From the NCBI RefSeq assembly GCF_009761395.1, contig NZ_LEKN01000012.1, positions 48,181 through 112,180 on the forward strand: 64,000 nt of DNA, given 5' to 3'. The position numbers and the translations under genes were made by a program. Within the stretch, counting starts at the first letter, position 1. Each line of letters starts with the position of its first letter. The stretch is from Ursidibacter maritimus. GTDB lineage: Bacteria; Pseudomonadota; Gammaproteobacteria; Enterobacterales; Pasteurellaceae. Positions 49,395 through 59,189 of the stretch are shown here, in pieces. The notes under the pieces are model-generated. The model saw nothing but the letters and a program-made list of their open reading frames with translations. It was not told where the DNA came from and ran no database searches.

Positions 49395-49670
49395 ATGGTA
49401 TCAAAACATCTCAATAAAAAACATCAACGAACCTTAATCCAAATTTATCAGCACCCTATTTCAGCCAATATCAAATGGGAAAGTATTGAAAATCTCTTTC
49501 TTGCTTTGGGTGCTGAAATTTATCAACGAGAAGGGAGCCGTATAGCTGTTATTTTATTTGAGCAAGTAAGAGTATTTCATCGCCCCCATCCTGAACCCAC
49601 AACCGATAAAGGGGCGATTGCAACTATTCGTAAATGGTTCTCTGAAAATGGAGTCTATCCCTATGCGTAA
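49395..49670 (+). CDS. hicA: HicA-type mRNA interferase toxin
   Basis: The 91-residue protein follows the larger HicA pattern: SANIKWESIENLFLALGAEI, EGSRIAVIL and the FHRPHPEPTTDKGAI segment holding the catalytic His. HicA binds double-stranded-RNA-like targets and cleaves mRNA. The antitoxin start lies inside the last codons of this gene. It appears intact. Confidence 0.87.
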   Translation: MVSKHLNKKHQRTLIQIYQHPISANIKWESIENLFLALGAEIYQREGSRIAVILFEQVRVFHRPHPEPTTDKGAIATIRKWFSENGVYPYA

Positions 49671-49995
49671 TATCATGGAAATCAATGGTCACAAAGCCAC
49701 TATATCTTACGATCCCGATACTGAGCTATTTCGCGGTGAATTTATTCACTTAAACGGTGGCGCTGACTTTTATGCTGATAACGTAAATGATCTCCGTAAA
49801 GAAGGAGAAACTAGTTTAACCTTATTTCTTGAATTATGTCAGCAAAAAGGTATTGCACCATATAAAGAATACTCAGGTAAATTTAATGTGCGTATTAGCC
49901 CAGACTTACACGCAGCCGCAGTAGCCGCAGCTAACGCACAAAATTTAAGTTTAAATGAGTGGATAAGCCAAACATTACAGCAAAATGTGCCGTAA
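49663..49995 (+). CDS. hicB: HicB-type antitoxin
   Basis: This antitoxin has a partial RNase-H-like N-domain (MEINGHKATISYDPDTELF, then RGEF) and a C-terminal ribbon-helix-helix (FNVRISPDLHAAAVAA, LSLNEWISQTL). It should neutralise HicA and repress the hicAB promoter. I took the ATG at 49663 (110 residues), with GGAG 9 bases upstream and an 8-bp overlap with hicA; ATG 49675 is an alternative. Both genes look whole. Confidence 0.87.
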   Translation: MRNIMEINGHKATISYDPDTELFRGEFIHLNGGADFYADNVNDLRKEGETSLTLFLELCQQKGIAPYKEYSGKFNVRISPDLHAAAVAAANAQNLSLNEWISQTLQQNVP

Positions 49996-50034
49996 TATTA
50001 ATGACTTATTTGATAATTTAGAACATATAATTGA

Positions 50035-50076
50035 ATCTTTCTCGGTACCGCATCCATAAAATACCGAGAAAAGATT
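50035..50076. terminator. Bidirectional terminator between hicB and the afuA-like gene
   Basis: AATCTTTCTCGGTA and TACCGAGAAAAGATT form a 14-bp stem with one bulge around a 14-base loop, between convergent genes. Confidence 0.75.
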
Positions 50077-50106
50077 GAGAAAATTGCAGTCAGGTATAAG
50101 AACGAA

Positions 50107-51141
50107 TTACTTCGCTAGTTTAACTTCTGATAGCCATTTATCAACTAAGCGTTTTCCTTCTTCACTTGAACCAAAGCGTTCAAAGTCTAATTCTACTAAT
50201 TTAACGCCTGATAATTTAACCGATTGCGGAGCAACTTCTGCTTTCACATTTGTTGGAATTTGATAAACACCATGTTCACGCCAAGGAATTTCTTGCGCTT
50301 CTTTAGATAATACCCAATCCATAAATAGTTTTGCGTTATCTAAATTTCTTGCTCCCTTGATGATACTTACCCCACCTAAAGCATAACCTACCCCGTCTTC
50401 AGGAAGAACTGACTCAACTGGTGCACCTTTCTCTTTTTCAGTGGCATAACTATGAACAAATCCAACAGTGGCTGTACTTTCACCACGAGATAAATTTGTA
50501 GTAACAAGACTACTTTTTACATATTGAGAAATGTTAGCATCAAGTTGTTTTAAGTATTCAAAGGCTTTTTCTTCACCCCATAATTGAATTAATGTTGCAA
50601 TAATGGTGTAAGTTGTGCCAGAAGTACGCGGATCAGGCAGTTGAACTTCCCCTTTTAATTTAGGATTGAGTAAGTCAGCCCATTTTTTAGGTGCTTCAAT
50701 GCCTAATTTCTGTAATTTTTCAGTGTTTACCCCAAAACCAAGAACGAGCATATAAACGATAGAAGTAAAATCACCTTTTTTACTTTCCATTAAGCTTTTA
50801 AATTCAGGTAAGATTTCGGCTTGATTCGGTGAACGATAAGCTTCTAATAAGCCGAGTTGCCCTGCTTGGAAGTGAGGTTCAATTGTACCACCATACCAAA
50901 TATCAGCTTGTGGATTATCTTTTTCCGCTTTAATGCGTGCAAAAATAGTACCTGTCCCACCGTGAATAAATTGGGTTTCTACATTGTATTTCTGCGAGAA
51001 TTTTTGGGTCATATTTTCACAGACATTATTTTGAACAGTGCAGTAAACGGTTAATTTACCCTCTGCATTGGCATTGCTCATCGCAAATAACGGACTTGCA
51101 AGACATAAGCTTGCGACTAATGACTTTAACTTTCTTTTCAT
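50107..51141 (-). CDS. Periplasmic binding protein of the AfuA/FbpA family
   Basis: The 344-residue precursor has a signal peptide (cut near NANA, residue 26). The mature protein opens EGKLTVYCTVQNNVCENMT with FIHGGTGTIFARIKAE and the ABC-type hinge segments of class II binding proteins. It is closest in pattern to AfuA, which in A. pleuropneumoniae binds sugar phosphates rather than iron. No afuB/afuC-like permease or ATPase gene is next to it, so it is an orphan here or depends on components encoded elsewhere. Ligand undecided. Confidence 0.78.
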   Translation of the reverse strand: MKRKLKSLVASLCLASPLFAMSNANAEGKLTVYCTVQNNVCENMTQKFSQKYNVETQFIHGGTGTIFARIKAEKDNPQADIWYGGTIEPHFQAGQLGLLEAYRSPNQAEILPEFKSLMESKKGDFTSIVYMLVLGFGVNTEKLQKLGIEAPKKWADLLNPKLKGEVQLPDPRTSGTTYTIIATLIQLWGEEKAFEYLKQLDANISQYVKSSLVTTNLSRGESTATVGFVHSYATEKEKGAPVESVLPEDGVGYALGGVSIIKGARNLDNAKLFMDWVLSKEAQEIPWREHGVYQIPTNVKAEVAPQSVKLSGVKLVELDFERFGSSEEGKRLVDKWLSEVKLAK

Positions 51142-51263
51142 TTTACATCTCCTTCAAATGAGCTGCGAAGTGTAACATCTAGGTAAACGATTGCAAATAA
51201 TCACTTCGGCATAATCTATGCTAAAATGAGCTAACTTAACCTATTGATGCAATTAGTGATCTA

Positions 51264-52013
51264 ATGATGAACTTACTCAAGCAAATTCAAATTGTACTTG
51301 TCGAAACTTCTCACAGTGGCAATATCGGCTCAACCGCTCGGGCAATGAAAACAATGGGGCTATCACATTTACGCTTAGTTTCGCCAAAACAATCAATTGA
51401 TGAACAAGCAGTTGCACTGTCTGCGGGAGCAAAAGATGTGCTTGAACAAGCTCAAATTTTCAACCGCTTTGATGATGCTATTGCCGATTGTCAATTAATT
51501 GTAGGAACAAGCGCTCGTTTACGCCATTTACAAAGCAGTTTAATTGAGCCAAGAGCGTGCGGAGAATTGGCCATGCAACGAGCAAAGCAAGGTAAAGTTG
51601 CCATTGTCTTTGGACGAGAGCGAGTTGGATTGACAAACGAAGAATTATTAAAATGCCACTATCATTTAAATGTACCAACAAACGCTGAATATGGTTCATT
51701 GAATTTGGCGATGGCTGTGCAATTAGTAAGCTATGAAATAAGAATGGCGTGGTTAAATTTAACCAAGAATATGCAAAATGATCAGCAAAACTTACCGCTT
51801 ACAGAGAACACTAACATTAGCTACCCTTCTGCCGAATCATTAGCACATTTTTTCAATCATACTGAGCGGTTATATCGTGAGCTAGGGTTTATTCGTAATG
51901 ATGCCGTAATGTTAAAACTCCGCCGTCTTTATCAACGCTGTGAACTAGAAACGGCGGAATTGAATTTACTGCGAGGAATGCTCACTGCAGTAGAAAAAGG
52001 GCTGAATAAGTAA
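51264..52013 (+). CDS. trmJ: tRNA (cytidine/uridine-2'-O-)-methyltransferase TrmJ
   Basis: This is a SPOUT-fold methyltransferase for position 32 of tRNA. Knot motifs are SGNIGSTARAMKTMGL (about 18-33), VFGRERVGLTNEEL (about 116-129) and GSLNLAMAVQLVSYE (about 146-160). The 249-residue length and C-terminal dimerisation helix fit TrmJ. It is often linked with suhB or iscR, but not here. Confidence 0.93.
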   Translation: MMNLLKQIQIVLVETSHSGNIGSTARAMKTMGLSHLRLVSPKQSIDEQAVALSAGAKDVLEQAQIFNRFDDAIADCQLIVGTSARLRHLQSSLIEPRACGELAMQRAKQGKVAIVFGRERVGLTNEELLKCHYHLNVPTNAEYGSLNLAMAVQLVSYEIRMAWLNLTKNMQNDQQNLPLTENTNISYPSAESLAHFFNHTERLYRELGFIRNDAVMLKLRRLYQRCELETAELNLLRGMLTAVEKGLNK

Positions 52014-52024
52014 GATCTTTCCAC

Positions 52025-52321
52025 TTACTCGCTGATATGAAGGCTACATTCGTAAATTTTATGACCTTTTGACAATAGGTTTTGACCTACAATAACAGTC
52101 AGATGATGTATGCCGATTGGTAAACTTGGTAAGTTGATCGCATTTCTAGAGACGCGACCTGAATCACATTGCCCATTTTCAAGTTGTAATTCCCAGACAA
52201 TTTGCCTTTTTTGTGTTGGATCAGCAAAGAAAAGCGGAATAAAAATAGGTGAATTTTGTTTAAATTCTTTTGATACAGGAACAGCTAGACGACCTAACTT
52301 TGTTTTTCGTGTTTTTTTCAT
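52025..52321 (-). CDS. Stand-alone domain resembling the N-terminus of MalQ
   Basis: The 98-residue protein has a positively charged start and then a beta-type domain: WELQLENGQ, SGRVS, NLPSLPIGIHHLTV and a late CSLHIS. This pattern (WxLxxExG, GxV, NLPxLPxGxHxLT, C) resembles the small beta domain before the catalytic barrel of MalQ (4-alpha-glucanotransferase). No catalytic part follows or precedes, and no other mal genes are near. It may be a remnant of a deleted malQ or a free carbohydrate-binding-like protein. The ribosome site is weak. Confidence 0.5.
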   Translation of the reverse strand: MKKTRKTKLGRLAVPVSKEFKQNSPIFIPLFFADPTQKRQIVWELQLENGQCDSGRVSRNAINLPSLPIGIHHLTVIVGQNLLSKGHKIYECSLHISE

Positions 52322-52363
52322 AACATTTCTTGAGACTGGAACAGAAATATCTCAAATAATTAA

Positions 52364-52399
52364 ATCGCACTTAATTGATAACAAATCATTAAGTGCGAT
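52364..52399 (-). terminator. Terminator of argG
   Basis: ATCGCACTTAATTGAT and ATCATTAAGTGCGAT pair over 15 bp with one bulge and a short loop, 10 bases after the argG stop; the minus strand continues T-rich. Confidence 0.8.
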
Positions 52400-52408
52400 A
52401 CTATTTGA

Positions 52409-54237
<1,829 letters not shown>

Positions 54238-54576
54238 TCATTCGGATAAGATAGCTTCTATTCTTAATAACACGTCTTCTAAAATAAAATCAGGAACTTT
54301 TTCTTTGCATTTTGCTTGGCGAGCTTTCCAATCTAGCGATTTTAATTGATGACAATGAACCGCACCTTGAGTATGTAAGCCACTTCCCATTAAGGTGACC
54401 ACTGTACCAAATGAACGAGAATGTACGCCTTGAGAAATTGGACAAACAAAAGCTAAACCACGCTCATTAAATAGTTTGCTACTTACAACTAAGGCAAAAT
54501 GTTCCCCTTTCATTTCTTTTCCACTGGCAGGGTCAAACTGTAAATGAATAATATCACCACGAGCTGGAATATACAT
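54238..54576 (-). CDS. mazF: MazF/ChpB-type endoribonuclease toxin
   Basis: The 112-residue PemK/MazF-fold toxin reads YIPARGDIIHLQFDPASGKE at the start, then HFALVVSS, FVCPISQG and HTQGAVHCHQLKSLDW. It cleaves mRNA at short sequences. The start is the ATG at 54576, overlapping the antitoxin stop (TAATG); the longer open frame upstream only reads the antitoxin gene out of frame. Intact by length and motifs. Confidence 0.88.
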   Translation of the reverse strand: MYIPARGDIIHLQFDPASGKEMKGEHFALVVSSKLFNERGLAFVCPISQGVHSRSFGTVVTLMGSGLHTQGAVHCHQLKSLDWKARQAKCKEKVPDFILEDVLLRIEAILSE

Positions 54577-54824
54577 TATACTTTCTCCAATCCGACATCG
54601 GTTAACTCGTTCCAACCTTCAACCCTTGGAAACTCTTCAGGCATTTCGGCAAGTAATGCTTTTAAATCATACTGCTTCTTTAGTTTAGCAGGGCGAAGAA
54701 TTAAGCTATTATCTAGCACTTCTACTGAGCAAAGGTCATCTTCTCTTAAATGAAGCTGTGCTAAAAGTGTTTGAGGAATACGTACTGCGGCACTATTTCC
54801 CCATTTTTTGATCTGAAGTTGCAT
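54576..54824 (-). CDS. mazE: MazE-type antitoxin
   Basis: This 82-residue AbrB/SpoVT-type protein has KKWGNSAAVRIPQTLLAQL at the N-terminus (swapped-hairpin DNA-binding domain) and an acidic C-tail (EMPEEFPRVEGWNELTD) that would wrap the toxin. It binds MazF and represses the promoter. First gene of the pair, with one base of overlap. Confidence 0.88.
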   Translation of the reverse strand: MQLQIKKWGNSAAVRIPQTLLAQLHLREDDLCSVEVLDNSLILRPAKLKKQYDLKALLAEMPEEFPRVEGWNELTDVGLEKV

Positions 54825-54886
54825 TTTGTTATTCTCTCTATTGAATAATGTATATACACAATATCAACAAAAAACTAGAAATACAA

Positions 54887-55006
54887 CTATATTTTCACTA
54901 AGTCATATACTACGCCATAATCGGCTATACTTTCTGCTTGTTCATTAAAGAATTGCATATAGTCAGATAATCTAGGCTGTTCGACTTTTGGAGTTCTGCT
55001 GGTCAT
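54887..55006 (-). pseudogene. Unrecognised short frame, probable C-terminal fragment
   Basis: An ATG at 55006 opens 39 codons ending at 54887 (start MTSRTPKVEQ, end DYGVVYDLVKI). The same frame is open upstream without a good start (SFQLIYRTTQISHILA). The composition looks protein-like, so this may be the surviving tail of a larger deleted gene. I do not recognise the family. The rest of 54825-55164 holds nothing further. Confidence 0.3.
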
Positions 55007-55164
55007 CGCCAAAATATGAGAGATTTGAGTGGTACGATAAATAAGCTGAAAACTTATTCCGAATAGAATCTTTGATATTATGTCTAAAAAATAAAAAAGT
55101 TAGTAATAATAATCACCAACTTTTATATAAACATAAGATTTTTATTTGAGTGTTAACAATACTA

Positions 55165-55371
55165 TTATGGTCTTATTTTGTAAGATTTCCTGCGGTTAAT
55201 CTCGTCCTTTAGAGCTTTAAAATAGTCACAGTTTATATTTTTAACCTCACAATCCTGTTTTAATTGGGTATATAGCTCATCTATTTCATTGCTTGTTAAC
55301 CTTTTAATGATAGCTATAAAATCATTAATATTCATAGTTTCTATTTTTTCTTTAATTTTATTTAAATACAT
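55165..55371 (-). CDS. Small protein encoded behind the relaxase
   Basis: The ATG at 55371 (MYLNKIKEKIE) overlaps the final codons of the relaxase gene in another frame, as expected for coupled translation. The 68-residue product is charged and helical (LTSNEIDELYTQLKQD, FKALKDEINRRKS). It could be a mobilisation accessory protein or a small regulator; no family is recognised. A longer frame starts at 55410. Confidence 0.5.
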   Translation of the reverse strand: MYLNKIKEKIETMNINDFIAIIKRLTSNEIDELYTQLKQDCEVKNINCDYFKALKDEINRRKSYKIRP

Positions 55372-56554
55372 ATTTTGATCCACCACTTTTTTTGCCAGTA
55401 TTATTTTCATATGATTCTACTAAATGATAAGGAATACAAAACTCTTTTATATTTAATTCAAGAGAGTCAAACCATTCGGAAAAATCATAGTTATTTGATT
55501 TGCTATATTTTTCATAGCTTTTGATACTTTTCTTATTTGAATTAATAATTCCATTAACTCTTTTTCTTTTCCACTCCCCGTAGTTAATTTTTCCAGTTGC
55601 TTTTGAAATGATAATTTGTCTAAAGAGCTGTACTTCGAAAGATAACCCTCTAATTCTACTTCTAACTCTATTGATTGAATTTTTAATAGTCTTCCTAATT
55701 CTATCAAATGGATTTTTTCCTCTTCTACATTTATAGTAGGAAGTTTCTCTCCCATTAATATATTTTGATTCATTTTTAACCTCGTTGTTAGTTTTATCGT
55801 ATTTTTTGATTATTTCATCTCTAATACGATTTTTTTCTTCTCTTACTGATGATATGATATTTTTATTATTATAAATATCTTTTGAGCTAAAATGTGTTCT
55901 AAAACGCATTAAATTTGAATATAATTCCATATTTTTAATGTCATTGTTTTTCTTTGCTTCTTCATAAAGAGTAGAATAACTCTTGCTTGTTATTTTATCG
56001 ACTCCTTTACTAGAAAGAATTTCATTACTTTTACACTCCCATTTCTCTCTCCATTTTAATAATAAACTTCTATCATTCCAGTCCCTTCTTTTTTTGCCAA
56101 ATATTATATCTTTTTCATTTAACATAATTTCTCTTAATGATAACATAACGTGTGCATGTATATTATCTGGGTTTTCTTTAGGTTGATGAATAACAATATC
56201 TGCAATCATACCTCTTGATATAAATTCTTCTTCGATAAAACTTAATAATAAATTTTCGTTTTCTTCTAAGGATAATTCCTTATGTAAAGAAATTTGTAAT
56301 TCTCTAGCTCTTTGAGAGTCTTTACGGCTTTTACTTTCAAACTCATCAACAGCCTTCCAAAAATGCACTGGTTCAATATGCAATAGATTAAGTGATTTAG
56401 GCTTTAAGAAAAAGGAACGCAATAATCCGCCTTTATGACTGTAATCACCATGTCCTTCTATTTTAATTCTATGTCTATATGCACAAGCATGTGTCGCATC
56501 TAAAACACTATTTTTTCCACCAATTATTTTTGCTTCCAAATGAAAAATAGCCAT
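55358..56554 (-). CDS. MobA/MobL-family relaxase
   Basis: This 398-residue protein nicks plasmid DNA at oriT and leads it into a conjugation channel. The MobA/MobL marks are present: MAIFHLEAKIIGGKNSVLDA start, FWKAVDEFESKSRKDSQRAR, and the metal-binding NIHAHVMLSLRE. The catalytic Tyr is probably among the early tyrosines (YRHRI). The C-terminal part is short and there is no primase domain. Very AT-rich compared with the core genes, indicating transfer. A candidate oriT lies about 140 bp upstream. Confidence 0.85.
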   Translation of the reverse strand: MAIFHLEAKIIGGKNSVLDATHACAYRHRIKIEGHGDYSHKGGLLRSFFLKPKSLNLLHIEPVHFWKAVDEFESKSRKDSQRARELQISLHKELSLEENENLLLSFIEEEFISRGMIADIVIHQPKENPDNIHAHVMLSLREIMLNEKDIIFGKKRRDWNDRSLLLKWREKWECKSNEILSSKGVDKITSKSYSTLYEEAKKNNDIKNMELYSNLMRFRTHFSSKDIYNNKNIISSVREEKNRIRDEIIKKYDKTNNEVKNESKYINGRETSYYKCRRGKNPFDRIRKTIKNSINRVRSRIRGLSFEVQLFRQIIISKATGKINYGEWKRKRVNGIINSNKKSIKSYEKYSKSNNYDFSEWFDSLELNIKEFCIPYHLVESYENNTGKKSGGSKYVFK

Positions 56555-56648
56555 AATAAATAATGAAGTTACTTCTTATATTTTCATCATAAGATAAATC
56601 ATTACTAGTTTTTGAATTTATAAATAAATTAACAGAAAAACTTCTCTC

Positions 56649-56664
56649 ATTAACATTGGTTAAT
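56649..56664. repeat. Short inverted repeat upstream of the relaxase
   Basis: ATTAAC-ATTG-GTTAAT is a 6-bp inverted repeat between the relaxase start and the candidate oriT; it might be part of the promoter or a relaxosome site. Confidence 0.35.
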
Positions 56665-56692
56665 ATAATGAATTTAAAATAATTCTCGAAAT

Positions 56693-56740
56693 GCCCGCTT
56701 ATACATTGCTATGCAACGTGCGGGGCCTAGCGGCACTTAA
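56693..56740 (-). other. Candidate origin of transfer (oriT)
   Basis: A GC-rich imperfect hairpin (GCCCGC at 56693-56698 against GCGGGGC at 56720-56726, with an inner ATTGC-TAT-GCAAC repeat) lies beside TTAAGTGC on the minus strand (56740-56733). The stem next to an AAGTGC-type hexamer, just upstream of a MobA/MobL relaxase gene, resembles the layout of RSF1010-type (MOBQ) oriT, where the nic region contains TAAGTGC. The nic base cannot be fixed from this. Confidence 0.4.
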
Positions 56741-57061
56741 TTCTTTTAATATATTTATCATAAATAATTTCTCCCTATCCAAGAAAGACAATCTCACCAT
56801 CAATGTATTGATATTATTATCGAAGTACAACCCGCCACCAAAACTGTTAAAGCTATTAGCACCACCCAGACTGACTCCCATACCCCCTACAACATTTCGG
56901 GCTAAATTCGCATTTCGAGCCTCACGAGCATCACGATTTTCTCTTTCTTCCGCATAATATTGTAATATCGCCATACGCTCACGCTGCATATCCGCTTTAG
57001 CCGACCAATCCCGCAACGCCTGCAAGCCTTGCTCCGCCACACTCGGAAATTGTTTCGCCAA
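56699..57061 (-). pseudogene. Truncated copy of the conjugation-type protein encoded at the right edge
   Basis: The frame (and its open extension upstream to about 57110) encodes TLAKQFPSVAEQGLQALRDW and MQRERMAILQYYAEERENRD. It ends with a segment whose last ~20 residues (YFDNNINTLMVRLSFLDRE) are almost identical to the residues at the right end of the window. At 56771 the similarity stops and the reading frame runs into the oriT-like DNA. No ATG start is present (TTG at 57061). It is therefore an internal fragment of a larger gene, cut at both ends. Confidence 0.7.
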
Positions 57062-57212
57062 CGTCCATGTCTGGTTATGATTGAGCTTGGATTTAATATT
57101 ATTTAGATGGGGTAATTTATTATATATGAGTGTATCAGTAGCCCACTTTCAGGGTTGTTGGTGTAATACTGTTTTGGAGCTAAAGCAGAGTTAAATTTTT
57201 CTAGCGAGCATA

Positions 57213-57381
57213 ATGACATTGGTTAACGTACAAATTACTTATAAAAGCTATGAAACGCTTTATAACGAGGCACTAAAAAAATAATAATGCAGAAGATATA
57301 GAAGTTTATAGCATTCTAATGCGTACTAAAACGCATTGTAGCAATGCAGAAACGTTTAAAAATTTAGAGAGAACAAAATAA
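57213..57381 (+). pseudogene. Decayed fragment of a second MobA/MobL relaxase
   Basis: Reading + strand from 57213 gives ITYKSYETLYNEALK. After a one-base shift in the A run near 57275-57281 comes NNAEDIEVYSILMRTKTHCS. This matches ITSKSYSTLYEEAKKNNDIK followed by NMELYSNLMRFRTHFSS in the intact relaxase at 55.4 kb, in the same order. Both ends are missing. It lies on the opposite strand to the intact gene and is clearly dead. Confidence 0.68.
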
Positions 57382-57401
57382 GAGATTCGATTCTAAGTGG
57401 G

Positions 57402-57551
57402 ATGGAGCTCTTAGCAAAAAAATCTGAATCCAGCAACACCCCAAAAACCGTAAACACATACAACATTGGTTTGATGCTGGATAAATTAAACAATAAATCA
57501 GCCCTAGAAACTAATAACATCACTAACGCTTACAAGTTTAAGATTCATTAA
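57402..57551 (+). CDS. Short unrecognised frame after the relaxase remnant
   Basis: ATG at 57402 opens 49 codons (MELLAKKSESSNTPKTVNTY, then IGLMLDKLNNKSALE). It has no good ribosome site and probably is the tail of a decayed gene. It ends 22 bp before the convergent dsbC-like gene. Confidence 0.3.
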   Translation: MELLAKKSESSNTPKTVNTYNIGLMLDKLNNKSALETNNITNAYKFKIH

Positions 57552-57572
57552 AATTTTTGAGCATAAATAGAT

Positions 57573-58307
57573 TTATTTTTTAATTTTGGTGATTGTTTCA
57601 ACTGCTTCAAATAATTTATCTGGAGGAAGATAACCAGGAATTGATTCCCCATTCGCAAGAATGATGAAAGGAGTACCTGACACACCGAAATCATCACCGA
57701 ATTTATAGTGCTGTTTTACGATATTAGGCTCTTTTAAGTTTTCTGGCATTTTACCATTTTCAGCGTCTGTATAAGCTTGTGCAGGATTTTCTGCAGTGAA
57801 TATACTTTCCATACGCATTGCAGTAGGGCTATCTAAACCTTCACGAGGGAAAGCTAATAATTTGACAGTAATACCTTTTTCATTGTATTTAGCCATATCT
57901 TTGAATAACTTTTGGCAGAAAGAGCAGGTAATATCAACGAAAGCGTGAACAACGTGTTTTTCTTCAGTTGCTTTAAACACAATAGCTGTCTTCTCAATTT
58001 CAGCTAAGCCTTTCAAAGCTGATTTTTGCGTTAAATTAGAGAAAGCTCCGTCTTTAAAGCCGTACACAGTCCCTTCAATAGCGTATTTACCGTCTTGAGT
58101 TAATTGTAATTTTTTACCATCTTTAGTGGTTACTTTAACTAAGTTTAAATAATCTAAAGGTTCAACCTTATAACCTTCTGTGATTCCGATAACCGCTAAA
58201 GATTTAGCGAGTTCTGGGTATTGAGCTGCAGAAGTTTCAGCAGATGCCATAGCGGTGGTAGCTGTGAATAATGTTGCGATGGCTAAAAAAGTTTTACTTA
58301 ATTTCAT
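57573..58307 (-). CDS. Second DsbC-like disulfide isomerase, in the mobile region
   Basis: The 244-residue precursor has a signal peptide cut near MASA (residue 23), a DsbC dimerisation domain and a thioredoxin domain with C128-SF-C131 and the cis-Pro loop SGTPFI. It is a divergent paralogue of the chromosomal DsbC at 6.6 kb (CHYC). Conjugative elements often carry their own DsbC or TrbB-like isomerase to fold pilus and transfer proteins; the nearby relaxase and TraG-like pieces suggest this role. The reading frame is whole. Confidence 0.85.
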   Translation of the reverse strand: MKLSKTFLAIATLFTATTAMASAETSAAQYPELAKSLAVIGITEGYKVEPLDYLNLVKVTTKDGKKLQLTQDGKYAIEGTVYGFKDGAFSNLTQKSALKGLAEIEKTAIVFKATEEKHVVHAFVDITCSFCQKLFKDMAKYNEKGITVKLLAFPREGLDSPTAMRMESIFTAENPAQAYTDAENGKMPENLKEPNIVKQHYKFGDDFGVSGTPFIILANGESIPGYLPPDKLFEAVETITKIKK

Positions 58308-58964
58308 TTTGAATCCTTTATTTACAAATATAAAAAGTGGAAGAAAACCCTAACTCAGTTTTCCAAGCTGGCAGTTTTTACTTGCTTCGACTTTGAATAA
58401 CTGTTGTCATTTTTTAATCTATTCTTTAAATAGAATAAAATTAAATCAACCTTATATATTTGTCAAGTTTTCAAGAAAGCCTTCTTTATGTTAAGAATTT
58501 ATTCTAAGAGGAGATGTTTCGTTCATATTCATAGTACGCCCCTCTATTTTAATGAAATTCTCTTTTTTACTGAGGTTATAATTCGTTAACTTATTTTACA
58601 ATCATGTTTTCTTGTTTATTGATTGAATTTGATATGGAGTATTTAGAATATCTGAGAATAAATCTAAGAATGAGATAATATTTAATACAATTAAGATGAG
58701 AATTAAACAAAAAATAGGGGTTAGATGCTCGTTTTAAATCTTTTGAACAAGAATAAAAAAGCCACTTAAGTTACATTAAAAAGATTTCACAAATGTCAAA
58801 AATTAAGTTAATTGTAATGGCGATATATAAAAACTCGTCATAACACAAAGAGAATAATTAACATAAGTACTACTCGAAAAATAGTATGATATATCAAACT
58901 ACAATAACAACACAACCAAATCTTTAAACAAACGAAAACAAAAAACGTTTTAAAGGACGACCAT
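58308..58964. other. AT-rich non-coding stretch
   Basis: No credible gene, terminator or repeat is visible over about 650 bp; base composition is among the most AT-rich of the window. It holds the promoter region of the dsbC-like gene at the left and of the small frame at 58965 at the right. Confidence 0.4.
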
Positions 58965-59144
58965 ATGAAAAACCATTCAAGCACAAACCACGCAACAGAA
59001 TCAATGTAAACTGTGATAAATGATTCTGACTCAGCAAACATAGTAACATTTTATTCTCCCGTTCCCGAAACAATGATTGAATGGGGAGAAGATGAAATTC
59101 AAGAATTATCTGATTTTTTCTTGCGTTCTAAGGTTGAAGATTAA
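58965..59144 (+). pseudogene. Small frame interrupted by an in-frame TAA
   Basis: An AAGGA site 8 bases upstream precedes the ATG at 58965. After 14 codons there is TAA (59007-59009), then the same frame continues for 44 codons to 59144 (FYSPVPETMIEWGEDEIQEL, SDFFLRSKVED). A GTG at 59013 could restart translation and give a 43-44 residue acidic peptide. The coding look of both halves suggests one former 59-residue gene with a nonsense change. Family unknown. Confidence 0.4.
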
Positions 59145-59189
59145 AGCTTAAAGCTTGCCACACATTTATCTATTAAAAAGGAATGTTTT

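Noticed and set aside
55453..55773. 106-residue minus-strand frame inside the relaxase gene
   Set aside because: It overlaps the relaxase in another frame and has no family match; the relaxase motifs define the real frame.
58838..59041. 67-residue hydrophobic minus-strand frame
   Set aside because: It is antisense to the small + strand frame at 58965, has an unusual composition produced by AT-rich DNA, and lacks a ribosome site.
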